64,000 bases of DNA from Gordionus sp. m RMFG-2023 (taxonomy: Eukaryota; Nematomorpha; Gordioida; Chordodea; Parachordodidae): positions 1 to 64,000 of the forward strand of contig NC_088778.1 in the NCBI RefSeq assembly GCF_954871325.1. Reading direction: 5' to 3'. Below the pieces are notes generated by a model. The model worked only from the letters and a program-made list of their open reading frames with translations, was not told the DNA's origin and ran no database searches. Shown in pieces: positions 60,941 through 64,000 of the stretch (position 1 is the stretch's first letter; each line of letters starts with the position of its first letter). A program made the translations under genes and the position numbers.

Positions 60941-63140
60941 GAAGGTGAAATGACTTTCGCCAATATATTGTCGCTTATTTCTGTGCGTTTAATTAGATCT
61001 CAGGAGGTTCTTGTTGTGTATGAAAACATTTTACTAGACTGAATGCCCATTGTAGTATTGGGTGTGATTCAATAATAAAACAAAAACCTTTCCAAGGGCA
61101 ATATTTTCGTCAACTTTATTATTCTCCAAGCTTCTTTTTGAGTGTATTTTTATTTTAAAAGTCCTTATAATCCTCTCAGCCAATCCATTAGACTACTGAT
61201 GGTATGCCGACGTCAGTGTGTGCTTTAACCTGTGATCTTAGCAAAACTTTTCGAATAATTTAACGGTTTTTGTGCCATTATCCGTCACAATTTGTTCAGG
61301 CAAACCAAACAAGCTTATGATTCGGATCAATTCTATGATCTGTCCAGCCGTGATGGAGTTCAGCAATTTGATCATGAGGATTTTACCGTAAACATCAACT
61401 ATCACAGCCAATATTTTTGAAGAAACGACCCTGCGTAATCGATTTGCACTCATTCAAAAGACTTATTAGTGGCAATCCAAGCGACCTCTGTGTTTTTTGG
61501 ACTGTCTGCCCAAACATTGTATGAATCACAACTTTGTGTCGTTGTTCATGTTTGTGTTGATGTCGAGCCACCAGATATAGTCACTGGCCAATGGTGTTGT
61601 CCTGTGTGCCCACAAGTGTCTTTATTCAATTCCCTCAGAATCGGATCACTTTGGATTCGTTGCAAAGGCAATTATTAACTATGCTCAATATATTTTCCAT
61701 GAACCTGTAAATTTTGTTGTGTATGACTTCATCCTTTCTTATATCACTAATAACGCCATGATCTTTTTATCGTTTTGAATTTCTAGAACTACTTTCTCGA
61801 ATTTTATCGTTATGTCCCATACCTCCTCGCATGATTCGACATCTTCTATCACGTGCACCTCTTTAATGTACGCAGCTAAAGAAAATCTGGATAAAGAGAT
61901 TGTCCGATCTGTGGAATATCTTGTAATCGTGAGAACCTATTGTAATGTTTCATTTTTGGAATCTCATCGACATGGCTGTGTTATCTTTTAAGCCTTTAGA
62001 TAAAAAGATATCAGGACCTTATGGTCCGTTGCAACCTCTAAATGATCTATTATTTGGATCTCTTAATTGCGAAGATTATTGCCAATGATTCTCTCTCTAT
62101 GTTAGTGTAGTTGACCTCAGCCTTTAACAGCGACCTTGAGGCAAAAGTTACAGGCCTTTCCTCACCACAATAAGTAGGTTGGGGTTGAAGAAGCTTAATT
62201 TTAGTGGTTGACTAATGATCATTTTTAATTTGTCGAAAATATTTTTTTGACTTTCGTCCCAAGACCATTTCTCCTTGTTCACAATTTAGAAAATTGGCCA
62301 TTCCCAAGAAGGTGGCAAGCTCTTCTTTAGATTTTGGTTAGGACATGCTGGCGATGGCCTCGATTTTGTCATCATTCTGATGTATGTCCCCTGTGTTGAT
62401 ATAGTGGTCTAAGAATCTAATCGTGTCCTTCATGAATTCGCTCTTGAAAAAGTAACGTATTAATCAGTTTTTTTTGAATTCTTTCATATACATTTTTGAT
62501 GTTTTCAATATGTTTTTCGTAGTTACTACCTGCCATTTGTTTTCGATGGTCATAGAGTTCGTACGTTCTCGTGATCTCTTTAATCGTATCTATTTTGACC
62601 TTCTTAATGATGCGTTGGATGGCACTAAATTTGCATTCTTTGTTGAGTCTAGCTATGCGCATAACTCATAAACGTCTCCTTCTTGCTTTGCATGGCAGTA
62701 TAGAATATAGAGAGTTTAGCATTATCGGTCTTCGAAGGATGTTGAAGCTTGAATTTGCCAAGAAGAGAGATGGAGATCAGGAGGTCTGCTTCCATACAGA
62801 TTGCTAAAATCTTGTTAAACCCTATGTCAGGAAAACTTTAAAGCGGCCTTTTCCTAGCTGGAAATCTTGCTTTTATTGAAGAAACTTTGTAATTTCCCTA
62901 TGTAGGCGCTGTTATCTCTTCTAAATTTAAAAATGTCCATCGTGGAAAATTCAATCATGAAGATGGGGTTTGATGCATTCATCGTTAAGGAATTTAATTT
63001 GGATATAGCATTATATTTGTAAAAAAAATTATATATGAATTGCAAGTAAGAGCGAAAATACATAACATTCCCTGGCCTCCATCATGTGACAAGCGATAAA
63101 AGATTTTTTATTACAACAAAAAATATATCGTACATTAATA
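60941..63140 (-). mobile_element. Ty3/Gypsy pol fossil, copy D (minus strand)
   Basis: Fourth paralogue. The integrase core is clearest here: the minus-strand frame 61238-61453 contains VDVYGKIL and SLFGLPEQIVTDNGT with a catalytic Asp. RT-distal sequence is at 62417-62662 (KEITRTYELYDHRKQ, YERIQKKL). It is broken with many breaks. It is closer to copy A than B and C are at several diagnostic stretches. Confidence 0.76.
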
Positions 63141-64000
63141 TTACATATAGTAAAAAATTAGTTTAAACATGATATATTAATTGTGATTTATATAGAGAAT
63201 TTTTTTTAATTTGGCCTATATATTAGGCAGTATATTTTTGTTTTTGATTAAATATGTGTAAAAATTTTGGTACGTAAAAACATTTTTGAATTAAGAATAA
63301 GAAGTGATAAACGGATTTCAAGATTGTTAAACTAATTAATTTTGAGTCAAATTAATTATATTAATTATATTAATTATATTCTGTATATATATTTTTTCAT
63401 AATGTTTTTACTAATCTATTAAATTTGATTATTAGTAGAAGGAAGGGTGTCATCATCATCAATTTAGAAAAATAATGTAATAATATAGATGATCCTTATA
63501 AAAAAAATATATATAGAAGGATTAAATCGATTACTTCTATATTCCTCTGTTAATTTAAATAAAAAATGAAAATAAAAATTTAGATAATTTGGAGGGATTT
63601 GTGAAAATTTTTTATTTGATTTTCCTCGTTTAATACAGGTATATAATAAAATTTATAAATTACCATCAATAATTATCATTTCGTCTAAAATTATAAATAG
63701 ATAAAGATTATAAAAAAAGTAAATCATTCGAATACATAAGATTGAGGCATTTTTTTTTGAATAGAAAAACGGAAAAATATAAAGTGATATCTTCTTTCTC
63801 GTTATTAATTTTTTTTGAAATAATATTAACTAGCATTGAAAAAAATGAATTATATAGAGCATCTGATGTTAAATATTCGCACTTAAAGTAAATATAAGAA
63901 TTTTCATTTAAATATAAGATTTTTATATTAAAGGAATGCTACTCATATAAAAATGTTAATAGATGATACTACAATGTAAAATAAATGATATAACAAAAAT
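63141..64000 (+). repeat. Repeat R, copy 5 (continues past the window)
   Basis: Begins near ttaattgtgatttatata (about 63180), with the first internal direct repeat and the atttagataatttggaggga segment. It is cut by the window edge. Confidence 0.7.

Overview
The window is very AT-rich, low-gene-density eukaryotic DNA. It contains a peptidase gene remnant with GT/AG introns, a broken intron-containing gene for a predicted secreted protein, and layer upon layer of transposable elements: hAT, Mutator-like (MULE), Ty3/Gypsy, non-coding LTR elements, LINE, MITEs and minisatellites. Composition, short introns and element mix fit a repeat-rich fungus such as a Glomeromycotina arbuscular mycorrhizal fungus (Rhizophagus-like). 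That assignment is inference; no rRNA or species-specific gene is present to prove it. I see no intact host gene.

Left part (1-9.6 kb): an hAT-type MITE, then a young non-coding LTR retrotransposon (328-3061) with near-identical LTRs, a 5-bp target duplication and a long tRNA-His primer site. It lies in what looks like an intron, 11 bases before the splice acceptor of a glutamate carboxypeptidase II-like (peptidase M28) gene, of which only the C-terminal dimerisation domain is present (3078-4813). Next come diverged repeats, a block of about 50-bp minisatellite units duplicated at about 0.7 kb, and a satellite of about 120 bp.

Middle (9.6-30 kb): a broken minus-strand gene for a small secreted protein (11734-12325), MITEs, a 20-bp minisatellite, a nearly complete but decayed hAT transposon (about 16103-19670), a Ty3/Gypsy pol fossil (minus strand), a second copy of the minisatellite block with a cleanly inserted MITE, a possible third LTR/primer-site junction near 24229, and a gag-like zinc-knuckle fossil (28.4-29.9 kb).

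Right part (30-64 kb): a segmentally amplified composite unit. Each unit carries a minus-strand Ty3/Gypsy pol fossil, a 1.4-1.9 kb AT-rich repeat here called R, a LINE 3' fragment with a zinc finger and endonuclease-like tail, and a plus-strand Gypsy fragment. Two consecutive units repeat with a period of about 6.97 kb and are nearly identical. The last unit was invaded by a MITE (51696-52269), a MULE-like transposon with terminal inverted repeats of about 1 kb (about 52320-56146) and a second non-coding LTR element (about 56157-58788). Paralogous units supply 'empty sites' that make several insertions readable. No gene set here works together as a pathway; the window is mainly a record of nested transposition and segmental duplication.
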